Below are positions 1 through 7,993 of a stretch of 64,000 bases of DNA, piece by piece (position 1 is the first letter of the stretch; the number at the start of each line of letters is the position of its first letter). The translations under genes and the position numbers were made by a program. Location of the stretch: the NCBI RefSeq assembly GCF_000768675.1, contig NZ_AVPI01000001.1, positions 124,001-188,000 on the forward strand, read 5' to 3'. The notes below the pieces were generated by a model, which saw only the letters and a program-made list of their open reading frames with translations, was not told the DNA's origin and did not search any database. The stretch comes from Knoellia flava TL1 (GTDB taxonomy: Bacteria; Actinomycetota; Actinomycetes; Actinomycetales; Dermatophilaceae).

Positions 1-660
1 GACGATCGGGCCGAGAATGCCGCCGGTGACGCGTCGCTGGAGCCCGACGACCATCCCGACGAGCGCCGCGGCGAGGACGAGCAGGGCGATTCCCGAGCCG
101 GCGACGACGAGCGCATAGACCACGGTCGTCACGAGCACCGCGTGCCGGCGGCCGACCGCGGCGAAGAGCGAGCCACGGAAGAAGAGCTCCTCCGCGACAC
201 CGTTGACCGCGGTGATGACGGCGACGACCGCGAACGACCCGAACCGGGCGTGGTCGAGGAGGCGGTCGACCGGCTCACGGAGCCCGGGGATCCGTGCGAC
301 AGCGACGGCCCCGACGAGGAAGAGTCCCAGCAGCATCGTGCCGAGGACGAGCGACTGCACCACGGACCTGCTCGGGCGGTCGCCCGCGCGCGTGTGCGCG
401 AACCCGAGGTGGAGCGGCCCGGACATCAGCGCGCCGAAGGTCCACACGGCCGCGAGTGCGAGGGTCGCCGGATAGAAGAGGTCGTTGCCCGGTTCGATCC
501 GCAGTGCCCAGGCGTTGACGCCCAGCCCGACGACGAGGGTGGCGAGTGCGACGACCCGACGCCGCTTGAACGCCCAGTCGCTCTCGGTGTGGTCGCGCGG
601 GACCGGCGTCACGAGGGCAGCGTTGAGGAATCTCCGCAGTTCGTCGACCGGATTCGCCAT
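1..660 (-). CDS. CPBP-family intramembrane protease (partial, C-terminus beyond window)
   Basis: This is an open frame on the minus strand from an ATG at 658-660 to the window edge, giving 220 residues with no stop. It is hydrophobic, with about five predicted membrane segments. It carries EELFFRG at residues 157-163, which is motif 1 (EExxxR) of the CAAX-protease/bacteriocin-processing (CPBP, Abi) family of membrane glutamic endopeptidases. The histidine usually found in the next conserved helix is not obvious in the stretch after it, so activity is uncertain. Its start codon overlaps the ATG of the divergent gene by two bases (CATG). The substrate cannot be told from sequence. Confidence 0.8.
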   Translation of the reverse strand, partial: MANPVDELRRFLNAALVTPVPRDHTESDWAFKRRRVVALATLVVGLGVNAWALRIEPGNDLFYPATLALAAVWTFGALMSGPLHLGFAHTRAGDRPSRSVVQSLVLGTMLLGLFLVGAVAVARIPGLREPVDRLLDHARFGSFAVVAVITAVNGVAEELFFRGSLFAAVGRRHAVLVTTVVYALVVAGSGIALLVLAAALVGMVVGLQRRVTGGILGPIV

Positions 661-673
661 GACGAGTGAGACG

Positions 674-1675
674 ATGCCACAGATGACTTCCTCCCAGCAG
701 CCTTCAGTCCTCGTGACGGGCGCGACCGGCTACATCGGGTCCCGTCTCGTGCCGGTGCTCCTCGACGCCGGGCTGCGGGTCCGCGTCCTCACCCGCTCCG
801 CCGACCGGCTGCGCGCCCGTCGCTGGGCCGACGACGTCGAGGTCGTCGAGGGTGACGCGACCTCGCGCCAGGACCTCGACCGAGCCCTCGAGGGCATCGA
901 CGTCGCCTACTACCTCCTGCACTCGATGGACGGCAAGGACGACTTCGAGCAGCGCGATCGCGACCTCGCCCGCACCTTCGGGCTCGCCGCGCAGGGTGCC
1001 GACGTCGGCCGCATCGTCTACCTCTCCGGGTTGCACCCCGACAGTGGCCACCTCTCCCCCCACCTCGCGTCTCGGGTCGAGGTCGGTGACCTGCTCATGG
1101 CCTCGGGCGTGCCCACGGTGGTGCTCCAGGCAGCGATCATCATCGGCTCGGGGTCGGCGTCGTTCGAGATGCTGCGCCACCTCACCCGCAAGCTGCCGGT
1201 CATGGTGACGCCGAAGTGGGTCAACAACCGGATCCAGCCGATCGCCATCGCCGACATCCTCCACTACCTCGTCGGTGCGGCGACCGTCGAGGGCGACGTC
1301 AACCGCACCTTCGACGTGGGCGGGCCCGAGGTCCTCACCTACCGCGAGATGATCCAGCGCTTCGCCCGCGTCGCCGGGCTGCGAGAGCGGGCGATCCGCA
1401 CCGTCCCCGTCCTCACCCCGGGCCTCGCGAGCCACTGGGTCGGGCTCGTCACCCCCGTGCCGTCGGGCATCGCCAAGCCGCTCGTCGGCAGCCTCATCCA
1501 CGAGGTCGTCTGCCAGGAGGACGACATCGACGACGTCGTCGGACCCCCGCGGGGCGGCAAGACGGGCTTCGACGACGCCGTCCGCGCGGCGCTCGACGGT
1601 GCCAAGGACCGCCCCGAGCCGGGCACGGTTGACCCGGCCCGGCTCACGGCCGCCGACCCCGACTGGGCCGGCTGA
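674..1675 (+). CDS. NAD(P)H-binding atypical SDR protein (YbjT-like)
   Basis: About 333 residues. VTGATGYIGSRL near the N-terminus is the GxxGxxG nucleotide-binding loop of NmrA/atypical short-chain dehydrogenases, and YYLLHSM further on is typical of YbjT-like proteins. These proteins have a Rossmann fold and usually lack the SDR catalytic YxxxK, so the role may be cofactor sensing or quinone/electron transfer rather than a known reaction. In-frame ATG codons lie at 659, 674 and 683. I chose 674 because a GAGTGAGA stretch precedes it, but 659 is possible and would overlap the divergent start codon. The gene converges on the lipid methyltransferase gene, leaving a 27-base gap. Confidence 0.8.
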   Translation: MPQMTSSQQPSVLVTGATGYIGSRLVPVLLDAGLRVRVLTRSADRLRARRWADDVEVVEGDATSRQDLDRALEGIDVAYYLLHSMDGKDDFEQRDRDLARTFGLAAQGADVGRIVYLSGLHPDSGHLSPHLASRVEVGDLLMASGVPTVVLQAAIIIGSGSASFEMLRHLTRKLPVMVTPKWVNNRIQPIAIADILHYLVGAATVEGDVNRTFDVGGPEVLTYREMIQRFARVAGLRERAIRTVPVLTPGLASHWVGLVTPVPSGIAKPLVGSLIHEVVCQEDDIDDVVGPPRGGKTGFDDAVRAALDGAKDRPEPGTVDPARLTAADPDWAG

Positions 1676-1702
1676 GCGACGACCCCGCCGCCCGGCCGCG
1701 GG

Positions 1703-2938
1703 TCAGTCGCGGCGCATCGTCACCTGGGCGACGTCGAGGTAGCCGGACGCGAACCCCGCCTCGCAGTAGGCGAGGTAGAACTCCCACATCCGCTTGAACG
1801 TCTCGTCGAAGCCGCCGCCCTCGATCCGCGGCCACGCCTCGAGGAACTGCATCCGCCACCGGCGCAGCGTCTCGGCGTAGTCGCCGCCGAACGCCCGGAC
1901 CCCGCGCACCCGCAGACCCGTATGCCGTCCGGTCACCTCCGAGATCGCGTCCAGCGACGGGATGAGGCCACCGGGGAAGATGTACTTCTGGATCCAGCCG
2001 TAGGAGTTGCGGGTGGCGAGGTAGCGGTCGTGGCCCATGAGGATCGCCTGGACGACGGCCGTCCCGCCCGGGGCGAGCAGCGCGTCGATGGCGGAGAAGT
2101 ACGTGGGCCAGTACTCCTCACCGACGGCCTCGATCATCTCGACGGACACGACGGCGTCGAACTCGCCGGACACCTCGCGGTAGTCCTGGAGGCGCACCTC
2201 GACGCGGTCGGACAGGCCGGCTGCGGCGATCCGCTCGCGGGCGAGCGCCTGCTGCTCGCGCGACAGGGTGATCGTGAGGACGTCGGCGCCGCGGGCGGCG
2301 GCGCGCAGGCTCAGCTCGCCCCAGCCGGTGCCGATCTCGAGGACGCGGGACCCTGCACCCACCCCGGCGGAGTCGAGGATGGCGTCGATCTTGCGGTGCT
2401 GGGCCTCCACGAGGTCCTGCTCGGCCAGCGGCCGGCTGTGGTCGAAGAGGGCCGAGGAGTAGGACATCGTCGGGTCGAGGAAGGCCGCGAAGAGGTCGTT
2501 GGAGAGGTCGTAGTGCGCCTCGATGTTGGCCCGGCTGCCGACGAGCGTGTTGCGGGTGCCGGTGGGCAGCGCGCGGTCGACGATGCGGCGCATCGAGAGG
2601 ACCGGCTTGGGCAGCAGGCGCCCCATGCGGGCGGCGAACGGGAGCAGCGCCTGGGCGAGGTCGGTGCCCGGGGCGGCTCGCCAGTCGCCCGCCATGTAGG
2701 CCTCGCCGAGACCGATCTTGGGGTGCTCCTCGAGACGGCGGTAGAAGGCCTCCGGCCTCACCACGTCGAGGGTCGGGCCGTCGGGCGTGCCACCGCCGAC
2801 GTGGGTGCCGTCCGGGTAGCGGACGTGCACCGGCAGGCCGGCGACGATGCGGTGCACGAGGGCACGGGCGACGGCGCCTCGGGTGAAGAGGGCTCGCGCG
2901 GTCGGGAGCTCGAGCGGTGGCAGGGCTTCGGAGGTCAT
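1703..2938 (-). CDS. ufaA1: Cyclopropane-fatty-acyl-phospholipid synthase family methyltransferase (UfaA1-like)
   Basis: A 411-residue SAM-dependent methyltransferase acting on unsaturated acyl chains of membrane phospholipids. YMAGDW lies at 81-86, HYDLSNDLF at 142-150 and the SAM-binding EIGTGWGELS at 201-210; WIQKYIFPGG and a C-terminal SGYLDV follow. These features match mycobacterial UfaA1 (Rv0447c), reported to make the 10-methyl branched tuberculostearic acid. The gene order here (FAD oxidoreductase, DUF1365, this gene) is the same as Rv0449c-Rv0447c. The start at 2938 overlaps the upstream stop as ATGA. A longer frame continues upstream into the neighbouring gene but has no homology there. 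The exact product (methylene, methyl or cyclopropane) cannot be decided from sequence. Confidence 0.9.
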   Translation of the reverse strand: MTSEALPPLELPTARALFTRGAVARALVHRIVAGLPVHVRYPDGTHVGGGTPDGPTLDVVRPEAFYRRLEEHPKIGLGEAYMAGDWRAAPGTDLAQALLPFAARMGRLLPKPVLSMRRIVDRALPTGTRNTLVGSRANIEAHYDLSNDLFAAFLDPTMSYSSALFDHSRPLAEQDLVEAQHRKIDAILDSAGVGAGSRVLEIGTGWGELSLRAAARGADVLTITLSREQQALARERIAAAGLSDRVEVRLQDYREVSGEFDAVVSVEMIEAVGEEYWPTYFSAIDALLAPGGTAVVQAILMGHDRYLATRNSYGWIQKYIFPGGLIPSLDAISEVTGRHTGLRVRGVRAFGGDYAETLRRWRMQFLEAWPRIEGGGFDETFKRMWEFYLAYCEAGFASGYLDVAQVTMRRD

Positions 2939-3714
2939 CGGACACTCTCCTCGTCGTGGGCGGGGCGGGGCTGGACGGGCAGACGGCGGGCCCACAGGCG
3001 GATGCCGTGCATCCGGATGAGAGCCGTCACCCGTTGGGGCATGAGGGGGTGGCGGGCGACGGTGCGCACCACCGACGTCGGCGTCGCCGGGACGACCGCG
3101 CCCTCGACGACGGCCGTGAGGACGAGCTCGCCCTCGCGGTGCAGCCGGATGCCGACGGACACCCGGTCGGCGTCGAGGTGGAAGCGGATCGCGTACTCCC
3201 CGGACGTGTCGTTGAAGGGCGAGACGTAGAAGTCCTTGTCCACGGTGGCGGCACCGCCGGGATCCGGACGGACGGCATACGCGTGTCGTCCGCCGTAGGT
3301 GTTGTGCACCTCCACGACGACGCCGCGCAGGGCCCCGCCCGCGGTGAGGCACCAGTAGGCGGTCATCGGGTCGAAGACGTGCCCGAGGACCCGCGCGTGG
3401 GTGAGGGCGACGACCCGGGTCACCCCGTCGACGGGGATGCCGGAGCGCTCGAGGCAGCGCAGGACGTTGGCCTTGAGCTCGGACAGCGACCCCGCACCGG
3501 CGAGGTGGTCCTCGGCATGGAGGCTCGCGACCGGACGCAGCCAACGCGGGAGGGTCGGCGGGTCGTCGAGGTCGACGAGCCACTGGTAGTGCCGGTGCGT
3601 GAAGGTGTGGCGCATCGGCGTGTGGCGCGTGTGGTGGACCTGCCCGACGACGAGAGCGGGGAGTTCGGGGAGCGTCACGACCTGGTCGGTGACGGCGGGC
3701 CGGACCTCGGTCAT
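2935..3714 (-). CDS. DUF1365 family protein
   Basis: A 259-residue protein with the DUF1365 pattern: an N-terminal VHHTRHTPMRHTFTHR segment, a central FDPMTAYWC-like segment and DKDFYVSPFND. The family (COG3496, Rv0448c-like) almost always lies between a FAD oxidoreductase and a cyclopropane-synthase homologue, as here, so it probably takes part in converting methylated acyl chains. No catalytic reaction is firmly established. It overlaps the preceding and following genes by four bases each (ATGA), so the three are translationally coupled and expressed from the promoter at 5038-5064. Confidence 0.9.
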   Translation of the reverse strand: MTEVRPAVTDQVVTLPELPALVVGQVHHTRHTPMRHTFTHRHYQWLVDLDDPPTLPRWLRPVASLHAEDHLAGAGSLSELKANVLRCLERSGIPVDGVTRVVALTHARVLGHVFDPMTAYWCLTAGGALRGVVVEVHNTYGGRHAYAVRPDPGGAATVDKDFYVSPFNDTSGEYAIRFHLDADRVSVGIRLHREGELVLTAVVEGAVVPATPTSVVRTVARHPLMPQRVTALIRMHGIRLWARRLPVQPRPAHDEESVR

Positions 3715-5030
3715 GTCCAGGCGACCCCGAGCGCCCGGGCCGCCTCGACGCCCGATCGGCAGCCGTCCTCGTGGAAGCCCCAGCCCCAGTGGGCGCCGGC
3801 GAACGCCGTTCTGCCCGTGGTGATCTCGTCACGCCGGCGCTGCGCGCGGACGGCGGCGAGGTCGTGGATCGGGTGGGCGTAGTCCATCACCGCGACGATC
3901 GAGTCGGGGTCGATGAGCGCGGTGGCGTTGAGGGTGACGTAGAGGGGATCGGAGGCCGGGAGGCCCATGAGCCGGGTCATGTCGTAGGTGACGACGGGCC
4001 CCGTCGCCCCGGTGTCGTGGCCGGGCCTGGCGACGCGGTAGTTCCACGACGCACGCGCCCAGCGCGCCGAGGGGAGCAAGGAGTCGTCGCGGTGGAGCAC
4101 GGTCTCGTTGCGGGAGTAGCGGAAGGTACCGAGGACCTCCTTCTCGGCGGGCGTCGCGTCGACGAGCAGCGCCAAGGCGTCGTCTGCGTGGGTCGCGAGG
4201 ACCACGTGGTCGAACCGTTCGGCGCCACCCTCGCGGGTCGTCACGGTGACGCCGTCGTCGTCGCGCTCGACCGCGAGGACGCCGGAGCCGCGTCGGACGT
4301 CGGGGAGGCGGGCCGCGAGTGCCTCGACGTAGGTCGCCGACCCGCCGACGACGGTGCGCCACTGGGGCGAGCCGGTGACGCTGAGCATGCCGTGGTGGTC
4401 GAGGAACTGGAAGAGGTAGCGCGCGGGGTAGTCCATCGCGTCACCGCGCCCGCTCGACCACACGCACGAGACGAGCGGGACGGCATACAGCTCGACGAAG
4501 CTCTCGGGGAAGTTCCGGGAGGCGACGAACTCGCCGTAGGTCGTCTGGTCCTCGTCGGTGGTCTCGGCGAGGAAGGCCGACGCCTCGGCGTGGAAGCGCC
4601 GGACCGAGCGCAGCATCGTGACGAAGTCGCGGTCGAGCAGCTGGCGTGGGCGGGCCAGGAAGCCGGTGATGCCGCGGCCGCCGGCGTACTGCATGCCGGT
4701 GGACGGGTCGAGGATCGACATCGACATCTCGGTGTCGCGGACCTCGATCTCGAGCTCGGCGAAGAGCCGCTGCAGGTGGGGGTAGGTCCGGTCGTTGTGC
4801 ACGATGAAGCCGGAGTCGACCCGGACCTCGGCGGCGCCATCGGGCTCGCTCGCGTCCGCGCGTGCCCGCGCGCGCGAGGGGATCGTGTGGGTGTGGGCGT
4901 GGCCGCCGAGCCGCTGCTCGGACTCGAAGAGGGTCACGCGGTGCTGCCGGGAGAGCACGTGCGCAGCGGTGAGGCCCGAGACTCCGGAGCCGACGACGGC
5001 GGTGCGCGGTGCAGCGTCAGTCGAGGTCAT
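3711..5030 (-). CDS. FAD/NAD(P)-dependent amine-oxidase-type oxidoreductase (COG2907, Rv0449c-like)
   Basis: 439 residues. AVVGSGVSGLTAAHVL at the N-terminus, followed by FESEQRLGGHAH, is a complete Rossmann FAD-binding fold ending in the ribose-binding glutamate. The family accompanies DUF1365 and cyclopropane synthases and is thought to oxidise or reduce methyl-branched unsaturated acyl chains. I chose the ATG at 5030 over one at 5039. A SigK-like -10 box (ACGAAT, minus strand, 5038-5043) covers the 5039 ATG, and transcription from it should begin at or next to 5030, which would give a leaderless mRNA. A still longer frame to 5267 runs into the divergent gene and is spurious. Confidence 0.9.
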   Translation of the reverse strand: MTSTDAAPRTAVVGSGVSGLTAAHVLSRQHRVTLFESEQRLGGHAHTHTIPSRARARADASEPDGAAEVRVDSGFIVHNDRTYPHLQRLFAELEIEVRDTEMSMSILDPSTGMQYAGGRGITGFLARPRQLLDRDFVTMLRSVRRFHAEASAFLAETTDEDQTTYGEFVASRNFPESFVELYAVPLVSCVWSSGRGDAMDYPARYLFQFLDHHGMLSVTGSPQWRTVVGGSATYVEALAARLPDVRRGSGVLAVERDDDGVTVTTREGGAERFDHVVLATHADDALALLVDATPAEKEVLGTFRYSRNETVLHRDDSLLPSARWARASWNYRVARPGHDTGATGPVVTYDMTRLMGLPASDPLYVTLNATALIDPDSIVAVMDYAHPIHDLAAVRAQRRRDEITTGRTAFAGAHWGWGFHEDGCRSGVEAARALGVAWT

Positions 5031-5037
5031 GCCGTCC

Positions 5038-5064
5038 ATTCGTGGCGCCGGTGGGATTGGATGG
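5038..5064 (-). promoter_or_regulatory. Candidate SigK-type promoter, leftward
   Basis: On the minus strand CCATCC (5064-5059) is followed after 15 bases by ACGAAT (5043-5038), one mismatch from the -10 CCGAAT that I recall for mycobacterial SigK promoters. The -10 ends seven bases before the ATG at 5030, so the transcript would be leaderless. It would drive the FAD oxidoreductase, DUF1365 and ufaA1 genes. This is a pattern match, not experimental evidence. Confidence 0.55.
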
Positions 5065-5066
5065 GT

Positions 5067-5093
5067 CCATCTTGGGGCCAGCCGGCACCAATC
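5067..5093 (+). promoter_or_regulatory. Candidate SigK-type promoter, rightward
   Basis: CCATCT (5067-5072), a 15-base spacer and CCAATC (5088-5093) form a weaker copy of the same pattern in the opposite direction. The -35 boxes of the two promoters lie back to back, two bases apart. An AGGAGG ribosome-binding site (5099-5104) and the ATG at 5114 follow, leaving a very short leader. Confidence 0.4.
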
Positions 5094-5113
5094 TCTGCAG
5101 GAGGCGGCCCCGA

Positions 5114-6403
5114 ATGTCGACCGTGAGCACTTCGTCACCCGATCTTGCCCTGCGCATCGCCGACGCTCTGGTCCCCCTCCTGCGTGGGCCGTTGCCGGTG
5201 GGGCTGAGGGTCTGGGACGGCTCGCGGGCGGGGCCGGAGGAGGGGCCGGTCGTCGCCCTTCGCTCACCGAGGGCGCTCCAGCGGCTCCTGTGGTCGCCGG
5301 GCGAGCTCGGCGCGTCTCAGGCCTACGTCACGGGCGAGCTCGACATCGAGGGGGACGTCGGAGAGGCCCTCGACCTCGCGCGCGAGGCGCTCTCGGCCCG
5401 CGGGGTCACCGGGCTCGGCGTGGGCGTGCTCGCCCGCACCGCACCCAGGCTGGTCGCGTTGGCGCGCGAGCTGGGAGCGTTCGGTGCCCCGCTGGCCGCA
5501 CCGGCCAGCCAGGCGCGGCTGCGCGGCCGGCTCCACTCGCTCGGGCGCGACCGGTCGGCGATCAGCCACCACTACGACCTCTCCAACGACTTCTACGAGC
5601 TGCTCCTCGACCCCCACATGGCCTACTCGTCGGCGTGGTGGAGCGACATCCCGTCGGCCACCGGCCAGTCGCTCGAGTCTGCGCAGGCCGCCAAGCTCGA
5701 CCTCGTCTGCCGCAAGATCGGCCTCACCGAGGGCGCGCGGTTCCTCGACGTCGGCTGTGGCTGGGGCTCGCTCTCCCTGTATGCCGCGGAGCACTTCGGC
5801 GCGCAGGTCACCGGCGTGACCATCGCCGCCGAGCAGAAGCGGTTCATCGACGCCCGCGTCCGCGAGCGCGGGCTCGAGGACCTCGTGACGATCCGGCTGC
5901 AGGACTACCGCGACGTCGCCGACGGCCCCTACGACGCCGTCGCCTCCATCGAGATGGGCGAGCACGTCGGGCAGGGCAACTACCCGACCTACGTCTCCGT
6001 GCTGCGCGAGGCGGTCAAGCCGGGTGGTCACGTCCTCGTCCAGCAGATGTCCCGGCGCGGCCGCCACCCGGGGGGTGGGCCGTTCATCGAGTCGTTCATC
6101 GCGCCCGACATGCACATGCGCCCCGTCGGCGAGACCGTCGAGCTTCTCGAGGCCGGCGGGCTCGAGGTCCGTGACGTCCACGCCATGCGGGAGCACTACG
6201 TCTGGACCGTCGACGCCTGGCTCGACACCTTCGAGAAGAACTGGGCGGCGGTCGTCGACCTCGTCGGCGAGGAGGTCGCGCGCGTCTGGCGGCTCTACCT
6301 CGTCGGTGGCGGCCAGGCGTTCCGGGACGGGCGCATGGGCGTCGACCAGATCCTCGCGCGTCGCCCCGGCGGTCCGATGCTCGCCCATGAGACGGTGCGC
6401 TGA
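5114..6403 (+). CDS. Cyclopropane-fatty-acyl-phospholipid synthase family methyltransferase (second copy)
   Basis: 429 residues. HHYDLSNDFY (162-171) and LDVGCGWGSL (211-220) are the substrate/active-site and SAM-binding signatures of the family. The protein is clearly diverged from the neighbouring UfaA1-like enzyme: VGCGWG replaces IGTGWG and the N-terminal domain is different. It therefore probably methylates a different acyl chain or carries out a second step. AGGAGG at 5099-5104, nine bases upstream, fixes the start at 5114. An upstream frame to 5009 has no support. It is the first gene of a rightward operon with the DUF1295 gene (TGATG overlap). Confidence 0.92.
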   Translation: MSTVSTSSPDLALRIADALVPLLRGPLPVGLRVWDGSRAGPEEGPVVALRSPRALQRLLWSPGELGASQAYVTGELDIEGDVGEALDLAREALSARGVTGLGVGVLARTAPRLVALARELGAFGAPLAAPASQARLRGRLHSLGRDRSAISHHYDLSNDFYELLLDPHMAYSSAWWSDIPSATGQSLESAQAAKLDLVCRKIGLTEGARFLDVGCGWGSLSLYAAEHFGAQVTGVTIAAEQKRFIDARVRERGLEDLVTIRLQDYRDVADGPYDAVASIEMGEHVGQGNYPTYVSVLREAVKPGGHVLVQQMSRRGRHPGGGPFIESFIAPDMHMRPVGETVELLEAGGLEVRDVHAMREHYVWTVDAWLDTFEKNWAAVVDLVGEEVARVWRLYLVGGGQAFRDGRMGVDQILARRPGGPMLAHETVR

Positions 6404-7191
6404 TGGGCCGCTTCCTCGTCGTCACCCTCCTGTCGCTCGCGACGTCCGCCGTCGTCATGACCGTGACGGCGCTCGTCGCCCGCCGCCTCGGCAAGGTCAG
6501 CGTCGTCGACATCGCCTGGGGCCTCGTCTTCGTGGCGATCGCCTGGGTCTGCACCCTCGTCGGTGCCGGCCCACGTCCGCTCCTGCTCGCCGTGCTCGTC
6601 ACCGTGTGGGGCGTGCGCCTCGCGTGGCACATCCGCCGGCGCGCGCTCGGCGCCGGTGAGGACCCGCGCTACGAGAAGCTCCTCTCCGCGGCGCCGCCCG
6701 AGAAGCGCTTCTCGTATGCCGTCCGCCGCGTCTTCCTCGTCCAGGGGCTCGCGGCCTACCTCGTCTCCATGCCGCTCCAGGTGGCGGCGGCGGCGGACAG
6801 CAAGCCGCTCGGCTGGGTCGCGGCGCTCGGCCTCGTCGTCTTCGTCGTCGGCGTCGGCTTCGAGGCGATCGGCGACCTGCAGCTGGCGCGCTTCAAGGCC
6901 GACCCGTCCAACAAGGGCAGGATCATGGACCGCGGCCTGTGGGCGTGGACGCGCCACCCGAACTACTTCGGCGACTCGGCCGTGTGGTGGGGACTGTGGG
7001 TGATCGCGGCCGAGGTGTGGCCGGGCGTGCTCACCGTGTTCTCGCCCGCGATCATGACCTACTTCCTCGCGTTCGCCACGGGCGCCCGGCTGCTCGAGTC
7101 CGAGATGGCCAAGCGCCCCGGCTACGCCGAGTACATGCAGCGCACGTCGATGTTCTTCCCGCTCCCGCCCCGCCGCAGCCGCGCCACCTGA
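6403..7191 (+). CDS. DUF1295 membrane protein (steroid 5-alpha-reductase-like)
   Basis: 262 residues with six to seven predicted membrane helices. The C-terminal TRHPNYFGD motif is characteristic of the DUF1295/steroid-reductase and isoprenylcysteine-methyltransferase-like superfamily, which binds a cofactor at the membrane face. The homologue Rv0446c lies next to sigK and ufaA1 in M. tuberculosis, so this gene completes the conserved set. A role as membrane reductase of methylated acyl chains is an inference. It starts on the A of the previous stop (TGATG) and is followed by a strong terminator. Confidence 0.88.
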   Translation: MGRFLVVTLLSLATSAVVMTVTALVARRLGKVSVVDIAWGLVFVAIAWVCTLVGAGPRPLLLAVLVTVWGVRLAWHIRRRALGAGEDPRYEKLLSAAPPEKRFSYAVRRVFLVQGLAAYLVSMPLQVAAAADSKPLGWVAALGLVVFVVGVGFEAIGDLQLARFKADPSNKGRIMDRGLWAWTRHPNYFGDSAVWWGLWVIAAEVWPGVLTVFSPAIMTYFLAFATGARLLESEMAKRPGYAEYMQRTSMFFPLPPRRSRAT

Positions 7192-7198
7192 GGACGTC

Positions 7199-7221
7199 GG
7201 CGCTGATCAGCGCCACTTTTT
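7199..7221 (+). terminator. Rho-independent terminator after the lipid operon
   Basis: A perfect 16-base palindrome (GGCGCTGATCAGCGCC, 7199-7214) is followed by ACTTTTT. This is one of few T-runs in the window and closes the operon ending at 7191. Confidence 0.85.
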
Positions 7222-7310
7222 GGGCTGACGGCCCGCCACCGATCGGCCCTGGACCTCACTACCGTCGATGACGAGGACAACCCTCACGTCATCGAAGGAG
7301 AGTGATCCCT

Positions 7311-7916
7311 ATGGACCCCATCTGGTGGTGGGTCGTCGCAGCGGTGGTGCTCGTCGCCCTCGTGCTGCTCCTCGTGCCGCAGATGCGGCGACGTCAGGAG
7401 GAGTCGCGAAGGCGTCAGGCTGCCGAGGTGCGCGAGGAGGCGCAGGAGCACTCGCAGGTCGTGCGAGAGCGTGAGGCGCACGCCGCGCAGGCCGAGGCCG
7501 AGGCGCGTCAGGCGCGGGCCGAGGCGGAGCAGAAGCTCGCCGAGGCAGAGAAGCTCGAGACCGAGGGCCACCGGCGCGGGCAGACCGCGGCCGAGGCGCG
7601 CGCGGAGTACGACGAGAAGCTGCAGCGGGCCGACGAGCTCGACCCGGACGTCGACGCCGACGGTCGACGTGACCGTGGCGTCGTCGACGGCGACCGCGAC
7701 GTGCGGGCGAACCGTGACGATGTCGCCGACCGCGACCGAGACGGCTTCGGAGACGGCGACAGACGGCTCGACCGTGACGACCTGCCCGGCCGTGACCGTG
7801 GCGACGTCGCCGCCCGCGAGCGCGACCGCGACGGCTTCGGAGACGGCGACGGGCGGCTCGACCGTGACGACCTTCCTGGTCGCCACGAGCGGGACGACGT
7901 CCGCCGCGACGTCTGA
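7311..7916 (+). CDS. Membrane-anchored coiled-coil protein with Asp/Arg-rich tandem repeats
   Basis: 201 residues, not matching a family I can name. Residues 3-24 form one transmembrane helix. Residues ~25-105 are a charged, Ala/Glu/Gln-rich coiled coil. The C-terminal third holds two near-identical copies of about 32 residues, each with DRDGFGDGD and LDRDDLPGR. The Asp-rich spacing recalls calcium-binding repeats such as thrombospondin type 3, but this is only a resemblance. The ATG at 7311 has AAGGAG about ten bases upstream; a GTG at 7302 lies too close to that site. It is probably a cell-envelope or stress protein. Confidence 0.75.
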   Translation: MDPIWWWVVAAVVLVALVLLLVPQMRRRQEESRRRQAAEVREEAQEHSQVVREREAHAAQAEAEARQARAEAEQKLAEAEKLETEGHRRGQTAAEARAEYDEKLQRADELDPDVDADGRRDRGVVDGDRDVRANRDDVADRDRDGFGDGDRRLDRDDLPGRDRGDVAARERDRDGFGDGDGRLDRDDLPGRHERDDVRRDV

Positions 7917-7930
7917 CCGGTCGTCCGACC

Positions 7931-7964
7931 GACACCCCGTGCACCGTGAGTCGCACGGGGTGTC
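7931..7964. terminator. Hairpin between convergent genes
   Basis: GACACCCCGTGC (7931-7942) pairs perfectly with GCACGGGGTGTC (7953-7964) across a ten-base loop. It lies between genes converging from both sides, so it probably terminates both, although there is no T-run. Confidence 0.65.
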
Positions 7965-7993
7965 GTGCGTCCCGGGGGCGGGGATCCTCCGGG

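Noticed and set aside
142-669. Rightward open frame of 175 codons at the left edge
   Set aside because: It is the antisense shadow of the CPBP protease gene, which carries a clear EELFFRG motif on the minus strand.
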